Below, one piece after another: positions 8,227 through 14,180 of a stretch of DNA of 14,204 nucleotides. Origin of the DNA: Holophagales bacterium UBA2201 (lineage in GTDB: Bacteria > Acidobacteriota > Thermoanaerobaculia > UBA2201); NCBI GenBank assembly GCA_002327305.1, contig DCUZ01000036.1, positions 1-14,204 of the forward strand. Reading direction: 5' to 3'. Each line of letters opens with the position of its first letter. Positions within the stretch are counted from its first letter, which is position 1. Below the pieces are notes generated by a model. The model was not told the DNA's origin and made no database searches. It was given only the letters and a program-made list of their open reading frames with translations. A program made the position numbers and the translations under genes.

Positions 8227-9387
8227 CTAACGCCCCAGGTCCCTCTTGGTCCGGCTCAGTTCCCTCAGCAACTGCTGACGGTACCGTTCCATCGCATCCA
8301 GGTAGTCCACCGCCCGCCCCTCCTGTACCTGGTAGATCCGCGGGAACTTGAGCACCTCGCCCGAATCCATGAACGAGAGGGTCCCCGTGGCGCCGGGGAG
8401 GTTGGAGACGGAACGCAGGCCGCGCCGCATCCCCTCCGGAGTTTCGCCCCCCGAGCGGATGGCCTCCGCCAGGGCCAGAAGGGCGTCGTGGCCGTAGGCG
8501 GAAAACACGCCCGGGTCGCGCCCGAACCGGTTGCGGTATCGGGCGGCGAAGGCGGCCGCCGCGGGGTGGTTGGGGTTTTCCGGTTCGAAGGGGGGGCGGA
8601 GCAGATAAAGCCCCTCCGCCAGGACCCCCACCTGGCGCAGCATGCCCGGGGCATTGAAGGCGGACGAAGTCACCGTGGGGCCGTTCCACGGGCCGCTTCT
8701 CAGGACGGCGAGGGCCTCCCGCAGGGCGTCGGCGTAGGCGGCGATGAACAGGGCCGCCGGGGCCGGCTTCAGGGCCCTGCCGATGACGGGGCCGTATTCC
8801 CCGGCGTCGGCGGGGAGGATGAGCGCCGGGGCGCGGTCCACTCCCAGACGCTTGAGCTCCGCGGCGAGGTCGGTCCCCATCCCGCGGCTCCAATCGTTGT
8901 CTTCGGTCAGGATGAGGACCGTCTGCGCCGCCAGGTCCTCGACGAGGAACTTGGCGGCCGTCATCACCTCATGGCGGTCGGAGGGGTACACCCGGAAGAA
9001 CCAGGGGCTCCGTCCCGCCAGGGTGGTGGCGGAGGCGCTGGGAGAGACCAGAAGGCGGCCCGCCTTGTCCGCCAGGGGGATGAGGGCGAGCGCTTCGGTG
9101 GTGGTGGTGCCGCCGATGACTGCGGCCGCCCCCTCCTTCAGCAGGGCGTCGAACGCCGCCCGGGCGGTGTCGGAATCCGAGGAGGAATCGAGGTAGCGCA
9201 GGCGCAGGGCTACGGGGAGGTCCCCGTTTTGACGGAGGGTCTCCTCCGCGATCTGCACCCCCTCCTTGATGGCCTGGCCGTAGCGGAACCACTCCCCCGA
9301 TTCGGGAAGGATCACCCCGATGGTGACGCTTTTGGGCGAGCAGGCCAATAAAGAGAGGAGCAGGCCGGCGGCCCACCACGCCCTCAC
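8227..9387 (-). CDS. LivJ-like periplasmic ligand-binding lipoprotein
   Basis: This is a type I periplasmic binding protein of the LivJ/Peripla_BP_6 group (related folds occur in LpoA, the penicillin-binding protein activator). With the GTG start at 9387 it has 386 residues and a textbook lipoprotein signal, MRAWWAAGLLLSLLAC, Cys16 being lipidated. Then come VTIGVILPESGEWFRYGQAIKEG, the sugar or amino-acid binding hinge regions AVIGGTTTTEALALIPLADKAG and LLVSPSASATTL, FFRVYPSD, and late in the protein FGRDPGVFSAYGHDALLALAEAI, all typical. A TTG start at 9420 is possible but lies inside the -10 box, so it would not be on the transcript; the GTG has GGGAG eight bases upstream. The stop is one base from the exporter permease start. 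Ligand unknown; the pairing with an exporter instead of an importer is unusual. Confidence 0.88.
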   Translation of the reverse strand: MRAWWAAGLLLSLLACSPKSVTIGVILPESGEWFRYGQAIKEGVQIAEETLRQNGDLPVALRLRYLDSSSDSDTARAAFDALLKEGAAAVIGGTTTTEALALIPLADKAGRLLVSPSASATTLAGRSPWFFRVYPSDRHEVMTAAKFLVEDLAAQTVLILTEDNDWSRGMGTDLAAELKRLGVDRAPALILPADAGEYGPVIGRALKPAPAALFIAAYADALREALAVLRSGPWNGPTVTSSAFNAPGMLRQVGVLAEGLYLLRPPFEPENPNHPAAAAFAARYRNRFGRDPGVFSAYGHDALLALAEAIRSGGETPEGMRRGLRSVSNLPGATGTLSFMDSGEVLKFPRIYQVQEGRAVDYLDAMERYRQQLLRELSRTKRDLGR

Positions 9388-9395
9388 GCCGGACG

Positions 9396-9400
9396 CTCCC
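9396..9400 (-). promoter_or_regulatory. Ribosome binding site that fixes the lipoprotein start
   Basis: GGGAG on the minus strand, eight bases before the GTG at 9387. With the promoter just upstream it favours this GTG over the in-frame TTG at 9420. Confidence 0.55.
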
Positions 9401-9419
9401 GGAACGATATCATCGGTCA

Positions 9420-9447
9420 ATTATAACAATAAACCACCCCGCCTCAA
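9420..9447 (-). promoter_or_regulatory. Promoter of the binding protein-exporter-symporter operon
   Basis: On the minus strand TTGAGG (9442-9447) is followed after 16 bp by a perfect TATAAT (9420-9425), in an AT-rich island within very GC-rich DNA. Predicted start near 9413, giving a leader of about 26 nt with a GGGAG site. The promoter overlaps the last codons of the DUF2520 gene, whose TAA stop is part of the -10 region, so read-through from that gene is also possible. Confidence 0.6.
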
Positions 9448-10281
9448 CCGCCGCCGCAAGGCGGCGCGGCGGCCGGGGGGGAGAAGGCGCAGGAGCATGG
9501 CGGTGGCGGATACATAAAACATTGAAAACTCAGGATGTTGATCCGATAGCAGCGCCAGGTGCGCCTCGATGGCGGCAAGGTCCCCGCGAGCGACGGGGCC
9601 CGTGAGGCCTCCGGCCGGGCCGGCCGTTATGGCGTTTTCGAGTGAAGAGCGCACCAGCGGCGCCAGGGCCGCGAGGGCGTCATGGGCCGGCATCTCCGCG
9701 GCCTCCCGCATCAGGGTCCCGGCGGCGGAAATCTGGGCGTGGAGGAGGTTGCCCGCCATCACGCAGGCCAGGTGCCAGGCGGCATCGGCACCCGGGTGGA
9801 TGGCGAACGGCCGCCCTCCCAACCGGCGGACCCACCGTTGCACTTCCCTCATCCCGTCGGAGGTGGAAGACCCGATACCGAAGGCCACGCCCCGCGGCAG
9901 GGGGGCGGGATCGGCGGGGAAGGCGAACACCGGGTGCATCTTGGCCGTCCGCCAGCCGGCCCGGGCAAGCGGGGCCAGCGCATCCACCGGCGTGGCGCCG
10001 CCGAGGTGGATGGCCAGGCCGGGCGCCGATCCCTCCCGCACCAGGGCGCGCGCGGTCCCGGGAATGGAGGGATCGGGGACGGCCAGGACGACCAGGTCCC
10101 AGCGGCGGGCCGGTGTGGTGGAGAGATGGAACCGGCGGCCGAAGGCCCGGGCCCTGGCGGCATCCCGGTCGTGCACGGTGACGGCGAAGCCCCGGCGGGC
10201 CAGGGTCAGCGCCAGGGAACCTCCCGCGCGGCCGCAGCCGATGACGAGGACCTTCCGGTTTTCTGGATTAGGCGAACCCAT
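9421..10281 (-). CDS. Rossmann-fold/DUF2520 protein
   Basis: This is a 286-residue soluble protein with an N-terminal dinucleotide-binding fold and a C-terminal DUF2520 helical domain. The loop GCGRAGGS (residues 15-22; GxGxxG) follows strand KVLVI, and the second strand ends in VTVHDRD, followed by LVVLAVPDPSI. The central segment AGWRTAKMHPVFAFPAD and the later AAWHLACVMAGNLLHAQISAAGTLM are characteristic of the DUF2520 family, which resembles the ProC/6-phosphogluconate dehydrogenase class and is predicted to be an NADP-linked oxidoreductase of unknown substrate. Family genes often lie near pantothenate genes, but none is here. The ATG at 10281 has no Shine-Dalgarno sequence; the -10-like box lies only seven to eight bases upstream, so the mRNA may be leaderless. 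The C-terminus is very Arg- and Leu-rich and ends within the promoter of the next operon. Confidence 0.88.
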   Translation of the reverse strand: MGSPNPENRKVLVIGCGRAGGSLALTLARRGFAVTVHDRDAARARAFGRRFHLSTTPARRWDLVVLAVPDPSIPGTARALVREGSAPGLAIHLGGATPVDALAPLARAGWRTAKMHPVFAFPADPAPLPRGVAFGIGSSTSDGMREVQRWVRRLGGRPFAIHPGADAAWHLACVMAGNLLHAQISAAGTLMREAAEMPAHDALAALAPLVRSSLENAITAGPAGGLTGPVARGDLAAIEAHLALLSDQHPEFSMFYVSATAMLLRLLPPGRRAALRRRLRRGGLLL

Positions 10282-10288
10282 ATCCGGT

Positions 10289-10294
10289 ATTCTA
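10289..10294 (-). promoter_or_regulatory. -10 box of the DUF2520 gene
   Basis: TAGAAT on the minus strand (5 of 6) places the transcription start at about 10281-10282, that is at the ATG itself. No good -35 box is visible upstream, inside rimO. It overlaps the opposite rimO -10 box by two bases. Confidence 0.35.
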
Positions 10295-10298
10295 TAAT
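10293..10298 (+). promoter_or_regulatory. -10 box of rimO-ribF
   Basis: A perfect TATAAT whose -12 to -7 spacing points exactly to the A of the second of two adjacent ATG codons (10305). There is no Shine-Dalgarno sequence and no clear -35 box. This geometry is that of a leaderless transcript. Confidence 0.45.
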
Positions 10299-10301
10299 GA
10301 A

Positions 10302-11567
10302 ATGATGTCCCGCACCCGCAAACGCGCCGCCGCGGTCGTCCATCTGGGCTGTCCCAAGAACCTCACGGTCTCCGAGGAGATCGCCGGGCGGCTCGCGCGC
10401 GGGGGGTGGCGCCTCACCGCCCCGGAGGAGGCCGAGGTGGCCTTCGTCAACTCCTGCGGGTTCGTGGGCGAGGCCAAGAAGGAGACGCTCGAGAGGGTCC
10501 TCGAACTGGTGGAAATGAAAAAGGGCGGCCGGCTGAAACGGATCGTCTTCACCGGCTGCATGGCCGGGCTCTACCGCGACGAGCTCCTGCGCGAGGTGCC
10601 CGAGATCGATGCGGTGGTGGAGCCCGGACGCCTGGACGACCTCCTCGGCCCCGCGGGGCCGCGCCTCGTCACCACCCCCGGCTACGCTTACCTGCGCATC
10701 GCCGAGGGGTGCGGCCACGACTGCGCCTTCTGCATCATCCCCCAACTCACCGGTCCCTACCGCTCCAGGCCCGCGGTCGAACTCCTGGCGGAGGCGCGGG
10801 ACCTGGAACGCCAGGGCGCCAGGGAGCTGGTGCTCGTGGCCCAGGATTCCACGCAGTACGGCTCGGACCTCCGCCGCGGCCCCGACATCACCGGGCTGGT
10901 CCGGCGCCTCCTTCGCGCCACGGCCTTTCCCTGGATCCGCGTCATGTACCTCTATCCCGAGACCTTCCCGACGGCGCTGCTGGAATTGATGCGGCACGAG
11001 CCGCGGGTTCTGCCCTATTTCGACCTGCCGTTCCAGCACGCTTCGCCCGCCGTCCTCAGGCGGATGAGGCGCGGCGGCTCCCCCGCCCATTTCCTGAGGC
11101 TGATCGAACGCATCCGGAAGGCCCTGCCGCACGCCGCCTTCCGGTCCTCCTTCATCGTGGGCTATCCCGGTGAGACCGATGCGGATTTGCGGATCCTCGA
11201 GAACTTCATCCGGGCCGCCCGTCTCGACCGCGTGGGGTTCTTCCTCTACAGCGACGAACCCGAAGCCGCCTCGCACACCCAAGACGGCAAGGTGGCGCGG
11301 AACGCCGCCCGGACCCGCCTCCGGCGCCTGGCCCGGATCCAGAAGGCGATTTCGCTGAAAAAGCACCGGGCGCTGGTGGGAAAGATCCTCCCGGTCCTGG
11401 TGGAGTCCTCCGAACCCTGCCGCGGGCGGATCGCCTCCATGGCGCCGGAGGTGGACGGCCATGTTTCCCTTGCGGGGACCCGCACCGATCCCGGCGTCCT
11501 GGGGAAGGCCACCATCATCGCCGCCTATCCGTACCATTTGAGGGCGCGCTGGCATGGAACGGATTAG
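10302..11567 (+). CDS. rimO: Ribosomal protein S12 methylthiotransferase RimO
   Basis: This is a radical SAM methylthiotransferase that adds a methylthio group to the conserved Asp of ribosomal protein S12 in the cytoplasm. The N-terminal UPF0004 domain has its three cluster cysteines in LGCPKN (Cys17), VNSCGFV (Cys52) and FTGCMA (Cys86). The radical SAM triad is CGHDCAFC (Cys137, 141, 144). LVAQDSTQYGSDL (178-190) and FDLPFQHASPAVLRRMRR are typical of RimO rather than MiaB. The C-terminal TRAM domain is at about 345-418 (ILPVLVES, then VDGHVSLAG). At 421 residues it is of usual length. Two adjacent ATGs (10302, 10305) could serve as start; the second fits the leaderless promoter geometry. 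Its stop overlaps ribF by 14 nt, so the two genes form an operon, an uncommon pairing between translation maintenance and flavin synthesis. Confidence 0.95.
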   Translation: MMSRTRKRAAAVVHLGCPKNLTVSEEIAGRLARGGWRLTAPEEAEVAFVNSCGFVGEAKKETLERVLELVEMKKGGRLKRIVFTGCMAGLYRDELLREVPEIDAVVEPGRLDDLLGPAGPRLVTTPGYAYLRIAEGCGHDCAFCIIPQLTGPYRSRPAVELLAEARDLERQGARELVLVAQDSTQYGSDLRRGPDITGLVRRLLRATAFPWIRVMYLYPETFPTALLELMRHEPRVLPYFDLPFQHASPAVLRRMRRGGSPAHFLRLIERIRKALPHAAFRSSFIVGYPGETDADLRILENFIRAARLDRVGFFLYSDEPEAASHTQDGKVARNAARTRLRRLARIQKAISLKKHRALVGKILPVLVESSEPCRGRIASMAPEVDGHVSLAGTRTDPGVLGKATIIAAYPYHLRARWHGTD

Positions 11568-12486
11568 CTCGCTTCTGGATCCCCGCCTTCCCCGCGGGGG
11601 CGTGGGGACCATCGGCAACTTCGACGGCCTCCACCTCGGCCATCGCCGCATTCTCGCGCGCGTGCTGGAGGAGGCCCGCCGCCTCGGGGCCCCATCCTTC
11701 CTGTTGACCTTCAAGCCGCACCCCGTGAAGGTCCTTCGCCCGGAGATCGCCCCGCACCTCATCTTCACCCCGGCGCAGAAGCAAGCCGCCCTGGAAACGA
11801 CCGGCCTGGATTTCATGATCGAACTGCCGTTTACGGTGGAGTTCTCTCACCTCACCGGCGCCGATTTCGTCAGGGGGGTGCTGGTGGAGCGCCTCGCCGT
11901 CCGGGCGTTGATGTTCGGGGAGGACTTCCATTTCGGGTACCAGAAGAGCGGCAACCTCGCCCTGCTTCGGGAGATGAGCGGTCCGGCGGGCTTCACGGTC
12001 GAGGGCATCCCCGCCGTTCTGTATGGAGGCCAGCCCGTCTCCTCCAGCCGCATCCGGTTTGCCGTCCTGGACGGGGATGTGGAGGGGGCCGCGGTGATGC
12101 TGGCGGGGCCCTTCACCCTGGAGGGGACGGTGGTCGAGGGGCGGCGGAAGGGCAAGGAACTGGGGTTCCCCACGGTCAACCTGGACCCGGAGAACGAACT
12201 CGTCCCCGGCGACGGCATCTACGCCGCCCAGGTCCGCCTGCCCGGGGAGACCGACTGGCGCCCCGCGGCCTCCTCCATCGGCGTCAACCCCACCTTCGAC
12301 GGGAAGACGCGGGCGGTGGAGGCGTTCATCCTCGATTACGACGGCGAATTGTACGGCGCCCAGGTGGCCCTGCGGTTCTTCAAAAAGATCCGGAACCAGG
12401 AGGCCTTCTCCGGAGCGGAGGAGTTGGTGGCGCAGATCGGGCGGGATGTGGAGGCCGTGCGCGGCTATTTTGCGCAAGAGCGATAA
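11554..12486 (+). CDS. ribF: Bifunctional riboflavin kinase/FMN adenylyltransferase RibF
   Basis: This 310-residue cytoplasmic enzyme phosphorylates riboflavin to FMN and adenylates FMN to FAD. The N-terminal adenylyltransferase has GNFDGLHLGH (21-30, with the HxGH-type motif), TFKPHP (52-57), FGEDFHFG (121-128) and SSSRIR (163-168). The C-terminal kinase has KGKELGFPTVNL (199-210), GIYAAQV, GVNPTF (243-248), VEAFILDYDGELYG and FFKKIRNQEAF. Length is normal. The ATG lies inside the 3' end of rimO with GAGGG nine bases upstream, so translation is coupled. The TAA stop (12484-12486) lies just to the right of an 8-mer, CAAGAGCG, that recurs at 13190-13197 beyond the repeat cassette; the last residue or stop may therefore have been supplied by the inserted DNA. 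FAD from this gene would serve the flavoprotein of the window among many others. Confidence 0.96.
   Translation: MERISSLLDPRLPRGGVGTIGNFDGLHLGHRRILARVLEEARRLGAPSFLLTFKPHPVKVLRPEIAPHLIFTPAQKQAALETTGLDFMIELPFTVEFSHLTGADFVRGVLVERLAVRALMFGEDFHFGYQKSGNLALLREMSGPAGFTVEGIPAVLYGGQPVSSSRIRFAVLDGDVEGAAVMLAGPFTLEGTVVEGRRKGKELGFPTVNLDPENELVPGDGIYAAQVRLPGETDWRPAASSIGVNPTFDGKTRAVEAFILDYDGELYGAQVALRFFKKIRNQEAFSGAEELVAQIGRDVEAVRGYFAQER
12475..12482 (+). repeat. Possible target site duplication, left copy
   Basis: CAAGAGCG in the last codons of ribF; the same eight bases, in direct orientation, occur at 13190-13197 on the other side of the inverted-repeat cassette. Twelve bases separate this copy from the start of the left arm, which weakens the reading as a true duplication. 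Confidence 0.3.
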
Positions 12487-12494
12487 GGACGCTT

Positions 12495-12526
12495 AGTTTC
12501 GAGTTTCGAGTTTTAAGTTTCGAGTT
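12495..12526 (+). repeat. Heptamer array, left arm
   Basis: Four period-7 units starting at 12495: AGTTTCG, AGTTTCG, AGTTTTA, AGTTTCG, then AGTT. It begins eight bases after the ribF stop codon. Confidence 0.85.
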
Positions 12527-12542
12527 CCCCCACCTCCAACGC

Positions 12543-12574
12543 TTCTGTAGCGTCCTCAGCGTGCTGAGGACGGC
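12543..12574 (+). repeat. 32-bp perfect inverted repeat, left copy, with REP-like palindrome
   Basis: Identical to the reverse complement of 13110-13141. It contains the palindrome 12551-12572: CGTCCTCAGC, two loop bases GT, GCTGAGGACG, a ten-base-pair hairpin. Lying after ribF it could end or protect the rimO-ribF transcript, but no T tract follows, so it is not a classical intrinsic terminator. Confidence 0.85.
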
Positions 12575-12596
12575 CTTCGTGTATTATTATAACGAG

Positions 12597-12626
12597 TTGT
12601 CAATCAGGATGAAGCCTGGTGATAAG
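12597..12626 (+). promoter_or_regulatory. Possible promoter of the cassette gene
   Basis: TTGTCA (12597-12602, 5 of 6) followed after 18 bp by GATAAG (12621-12626, 4 of 6), start near 12633, inside the cassette. TATAAC at 12588-12593 is another -10 candidate but has no -35 box. Confidence 0.3.
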
Positions 12627-12650
12627 CTGGATGCGCAGAGCGGGAGGGAT

Positions 12651-12695
12651 ATGAATCAATTAAGAAATATTCTGCGGAGGATCAATAGTGAATAG
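12651..12695 (+). CDS. Possible 14-residue leader peptide
   Basis: An ATG at 12651 opens a 14-codon frame (MNQLRNILRRINSE) ending in TAG at 12693-12695. It overlaps the GTG start of the membrane protein gene (12688) in another frame. GGGAGG lies just upstream, but only about three bases from the ATG, which is short. If translated, terminating ribosomes would sit on the start of the next gene. It may equally be chance. Confidence 0.2.
   Translation: MNQLRNILRRINSE
12676..12680 (+). promoter_or_regulatory. Ribosome binding site of the cassette gene
   Basis: A perfect GGAGG seven bases before the GTG at 12688. It is the reason to accept GTG as the start. Confidence 0.7.
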
Positions 12696-13128
12696 ATTGT
12701 CTCCGATCGTGAGGATATATTGGTGGCTGATTTTCTTCTTGTCCCTATTGAACCTTATTTTTGAGATCATCTTCCCGACGAAACAGACGGATATGGGAAT
12801 GGGCAATGCCTGTATTCTATTGCCATTCTATTTTATTGCCATTATTCTCGCCGTGGCAGTATTCATCTATGCGCTGAAATCTCAAAAGGTCCATCAATCA
12901 CAAAGGATCATATTAGTGGCGATGAGCATGGCAGTCGTGCCATTATTCTTCCTAATGGAATTCACCTCATGGCACATCGGATGGCCCGGACAAGGCCTGT
13001 CCATGCTTTTCTCTGCCATAGCAGGTCTATTGAATCTCCTTTGGAGCGGGCTGTTAATAGTGGTGCGTGTAAGGCTGCATGCGATTGAGAAAGAGGACAT
13101 TTCGGAGAAGCCGTCCTCAGCACGCTGA
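12688..13128 (+). CDS. Four-helix membrane protein of unknown function, cassette-borne
   Basis: I do not recognise this 146-residue protein. It has four hydrophobic segments (about 8-29, 40-62, 73-91, 103-127), short polar loops and a charged C-terminal tail (HAIEKEDISE), so it should be an integral inner-membrane protein with both ends probably in the cytoplasm. No catalytic motif is seen; a WHIGWPGQG loop lies between helices 3 and 4. The GTG start has a perfect GGAGG at seven bases. Base composition and codon use (many A/T-ending codons such as ATA, TTA, AGG) differ sharply from all neighbours, suggesting horizontal acquisition. The last residues KPSSAR and the TGA stop are encoded by the right inverted repeat, so the original C-terminus may have been replaced by repeat sequence. 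A DoxX-like, immunity or toxin-related role cannot be argued from the sequence. Confidence 0.8.
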   Translation: MNRLSPIVRIYWWLIFFLSLLNLIFEIIFPTKQTDMGMGNACILLPFYFIAIILAVAVFIYALKSQKVHQSQRIILVAMSMAVVPLFFLMEFTSWHIGWPGQGLSMLFSAIAGLLNLLWSGLLIVVRVRLHAIEKEDISEKPSSAR

Positions 13129-13141
13129 GGACGCTACAGAA
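13110..13141 (-). repeat. 32-bp perfect inverted repeat, right copy, with REP-like palindrome
   Basis: Reverse complement of 12543-12574. The palindrome is at 13112-13133. The stop codon of the membrane protein gene (TGA, 13126-13128) lies within it. Confidence 0.85.
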
Positions 13142-13159
13142 ACAGGGGGAGGCGGGTGG

Positions 13160-13190
13160 AACTCGAAACTCGCAACTAGAAACTCGAAAC
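13160..13190 (-). repeat. Heptamer array, right arm
   Basis: Four period-7 units read on the plus strand as AACTCGA, AACTCGC, AACTAGA, AACTCGA, then AAC: the same array as 12495-12526 but inverted. Confidence 0.85.
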
Positions 13191-13197
13191 AAGAGCG
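13190..13197 (+). repeat. Possible target site duplication, right copy
   Basis: CAAGAGCG, direct repeat of 12475-12482; here it touches the end of the right arm. Confidence 0.3.
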
Positions 13198-13206
13198 GGC
13201 GGGGGC

Positions 13207-13231
13207 AACTTTGAACCTTGAACTTTGAACT
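13207..13231. repeat. Second heptamer array (AACTTTG type)
   Basis: Units AACTTTG, AACCTTG, AACTTTG, then AAC, again with period 7 but a different sequence from the AGTTTCG arrays. It runs directly into the stop codon (13230-13232) of the YitT-family gene on the minus strand. Confidence 0.75.
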
Positions 13232-14168
13232 ATCTTCTTCTCTTGAATCCTTCCCCTAAAACCTCATGCACATCATGCGTGATGATGAACGACTTCGGGT
13301 CCTCCTCGCGCACGAGTTCCTGGAGGACGCCGATCTCCTTGCGGGTGACGACCGTCAGGAGGACCTCGCGGTCGGCCCCGGTGTAGAGGCCGCGCCCCTT
13401 GAGGGCGGTGGCGCCGCGGTCCATCTCGTGCATGATGCGTTCCCCGATGGCCTGGTTCTTGTCGGAGATGATGATGGCGGCCCGGGCGTAGTTGAACCCG
13501 TCGATGATGACGTCAATGAGATAGGCGGAGATGAAGAGGAGGAAGAAGGCGTAGAGGGTGAGGACCATGGCCGGGCGGGCCAGCGAGCCGGCGGGCTGGT
13601 ACGCGAGCACCAGGCCGGCGAGGGCGATGACGAAGAAGTCCACCAGCATGATCACCTGCCCCGGCCGCGCCCCCCACCGCTTGTGGGCCACGGCGGCCAC
13701 GATGTCGCTCCCCCCCGTGGTCCCCTTGAACTTGAAGATGATGCCGAGCCCGAGGCCCAGGAGGACGGCGCCCCACAGCACCAGGAAGAGGAAATCCTGC
13801 TCCATGAGGTTGCGGATGGCTGCGGTGTCCTGGAGGGCCCACCCTTTGACCAGGGGCAGGTCGCCGCGGAAGAAATCGACGAACCAGGAGGAGAGGGTGA
13901 ACCCGACGAAGGTGCGCAGGCCGAAGGTCTTGCCCAGCTCCCGCACGCCCCACACGAAGAGGGGGAGATTCATCAGCCACATCATCGTCCCGACGGGGAC
14001 CTTGCCGTCGGTGAGATAGTGGACGGCCATGGAGAGGCCGGTGACGCCCCCCGGGACGACGTGGGCGTCCACGAGGAAAACGCCGATGCCCAGCCCCATC
14101 ATCGCCGAGCCGATGACGATGGCGGCGTAGTCTCTAATATTTCGGTAGTGCTTCTTGTTGAGGGCCAT
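13230..14168 (-). CDS. YitT family membrane protein with C-terminal DUF2179 domain
   Basis: This 312-residue protein belongs to the YitT family (YitT_membrane plus DUF2179), integral inner-membrane proteins of unproven transport or regulatory role. The N-terminal part has five to six hydrophobic segments with conserved GIGVFLVDAHVVPGGVTGLSM (27-47), GIIFKFKGTTGGSDIVAA (142-159) and LVDFFVIALAGL (175-186). Residues about 231-308 are the soluble DUF2179 domain with AIIISDKNQAIGERI, RGATALKGRGLYTG (251-264) and the ending DVHEVLGEGF (299-308). Both domains are complete. The ATG has AGGAGA four bases upstream. Beyond that the leader consists of heptamer repeats up to the window edge, so the promoter is either in or beyond them. 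The stop codon touches another heptamer array, so the last residues KRRR may be set by that junction. Confidence 0.94.
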   Translation of the reverse strand: MALNKKHYRNIRDYAAIVIGSAMMGLGIGVFLVDAHVVPGGVTGLSMAVHYLTDGKVPVGTMMWLMNLPLFVWGVRELGKTFGLRTFVGFTLSSWFVDFFRGDLPLVKGWALQDTAAIRNLMEQDFLFLVLWGAVLLGLGLGIIFKFKGTTGGSDIVAAVAHKRWGARPGQVIMLVDFFVIALAGLVLAYQPAGSLARPAMVLTLYAFFLLFISAYLIDVIIDGFNYARAAIIISDKNQAIGERIMHEMDRGATALKGRGLYTGADREVLLTVVTRKEIGVLQELVREEDPKSFIITHDVHEVLGEGFKRRR

Positions 14169-14172
14169 GATC

Positions 14173-14178
14173 TCTCCT
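14173..14178 (-). promoter_or_regulatory. Ribosome binding site of the YitT-family gene
   Basis: AGGAGA on the minus strand, four bases (GATC) before the ATG at 14168. It lies between the start codon and the heptamer array. Confidence 0.65.
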
Positions 14179-14180
14179 AA

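Larger units (their letters stand above)
12495..13190. mobile_element. Inverted-repeat cassette carrying a small membrane protein gene
   Basis: Two arms of about 80 bp in inverted orientation (12495-12574 and 13110-13190) enclose about 535 bp with one gene. Each arm reads, from outside inward: a heptamer array (AGTTTCG units), a C-rich spacer, then a 32-bp segment identical in both arms (12543-12574 and 13110-13141) that contains a 22-bp palindrome. The interior is clearly AT-richer than the flanking genes. No transposase is encoded, so if mobile it must be moved in trans. An alternative is that two separate dispersed repeats happen to flank the gene. The symmetry of the whole arm, including the imperfect outer part, argues for a single unit. 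Confidence 0.5.

Noticed and set aside
9388..9420. TTG start at 9420 for the binding lipoprotein
   Set aside because: The TTG lies inside the predicted -10 box and upstream of the predicted transcript start; the GTG at 9387 gives a classical lipoprotein signal.
10206..11816. 536-residue minus-strand open frame across the DUF2520-rimO-ribF region
   Set aside because: It lies antisense to clear rimO and ribF motifs and has no recognisable protein pattern; high GC makes such frames common.
12543..12590. Intrinsic terminator after ribF
   Set aside because: The hairpin is strong but no T tract follows it, and the same palindrome occurs inverted at 13112-13133, so it is better read as a repeat.
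12495..13231. Heptamer and palindrome repeats as a CRISPR array
   Set aside because: Units are seven bases, contiguous or inverted, without spacers of regular length, and no cas gene is near.
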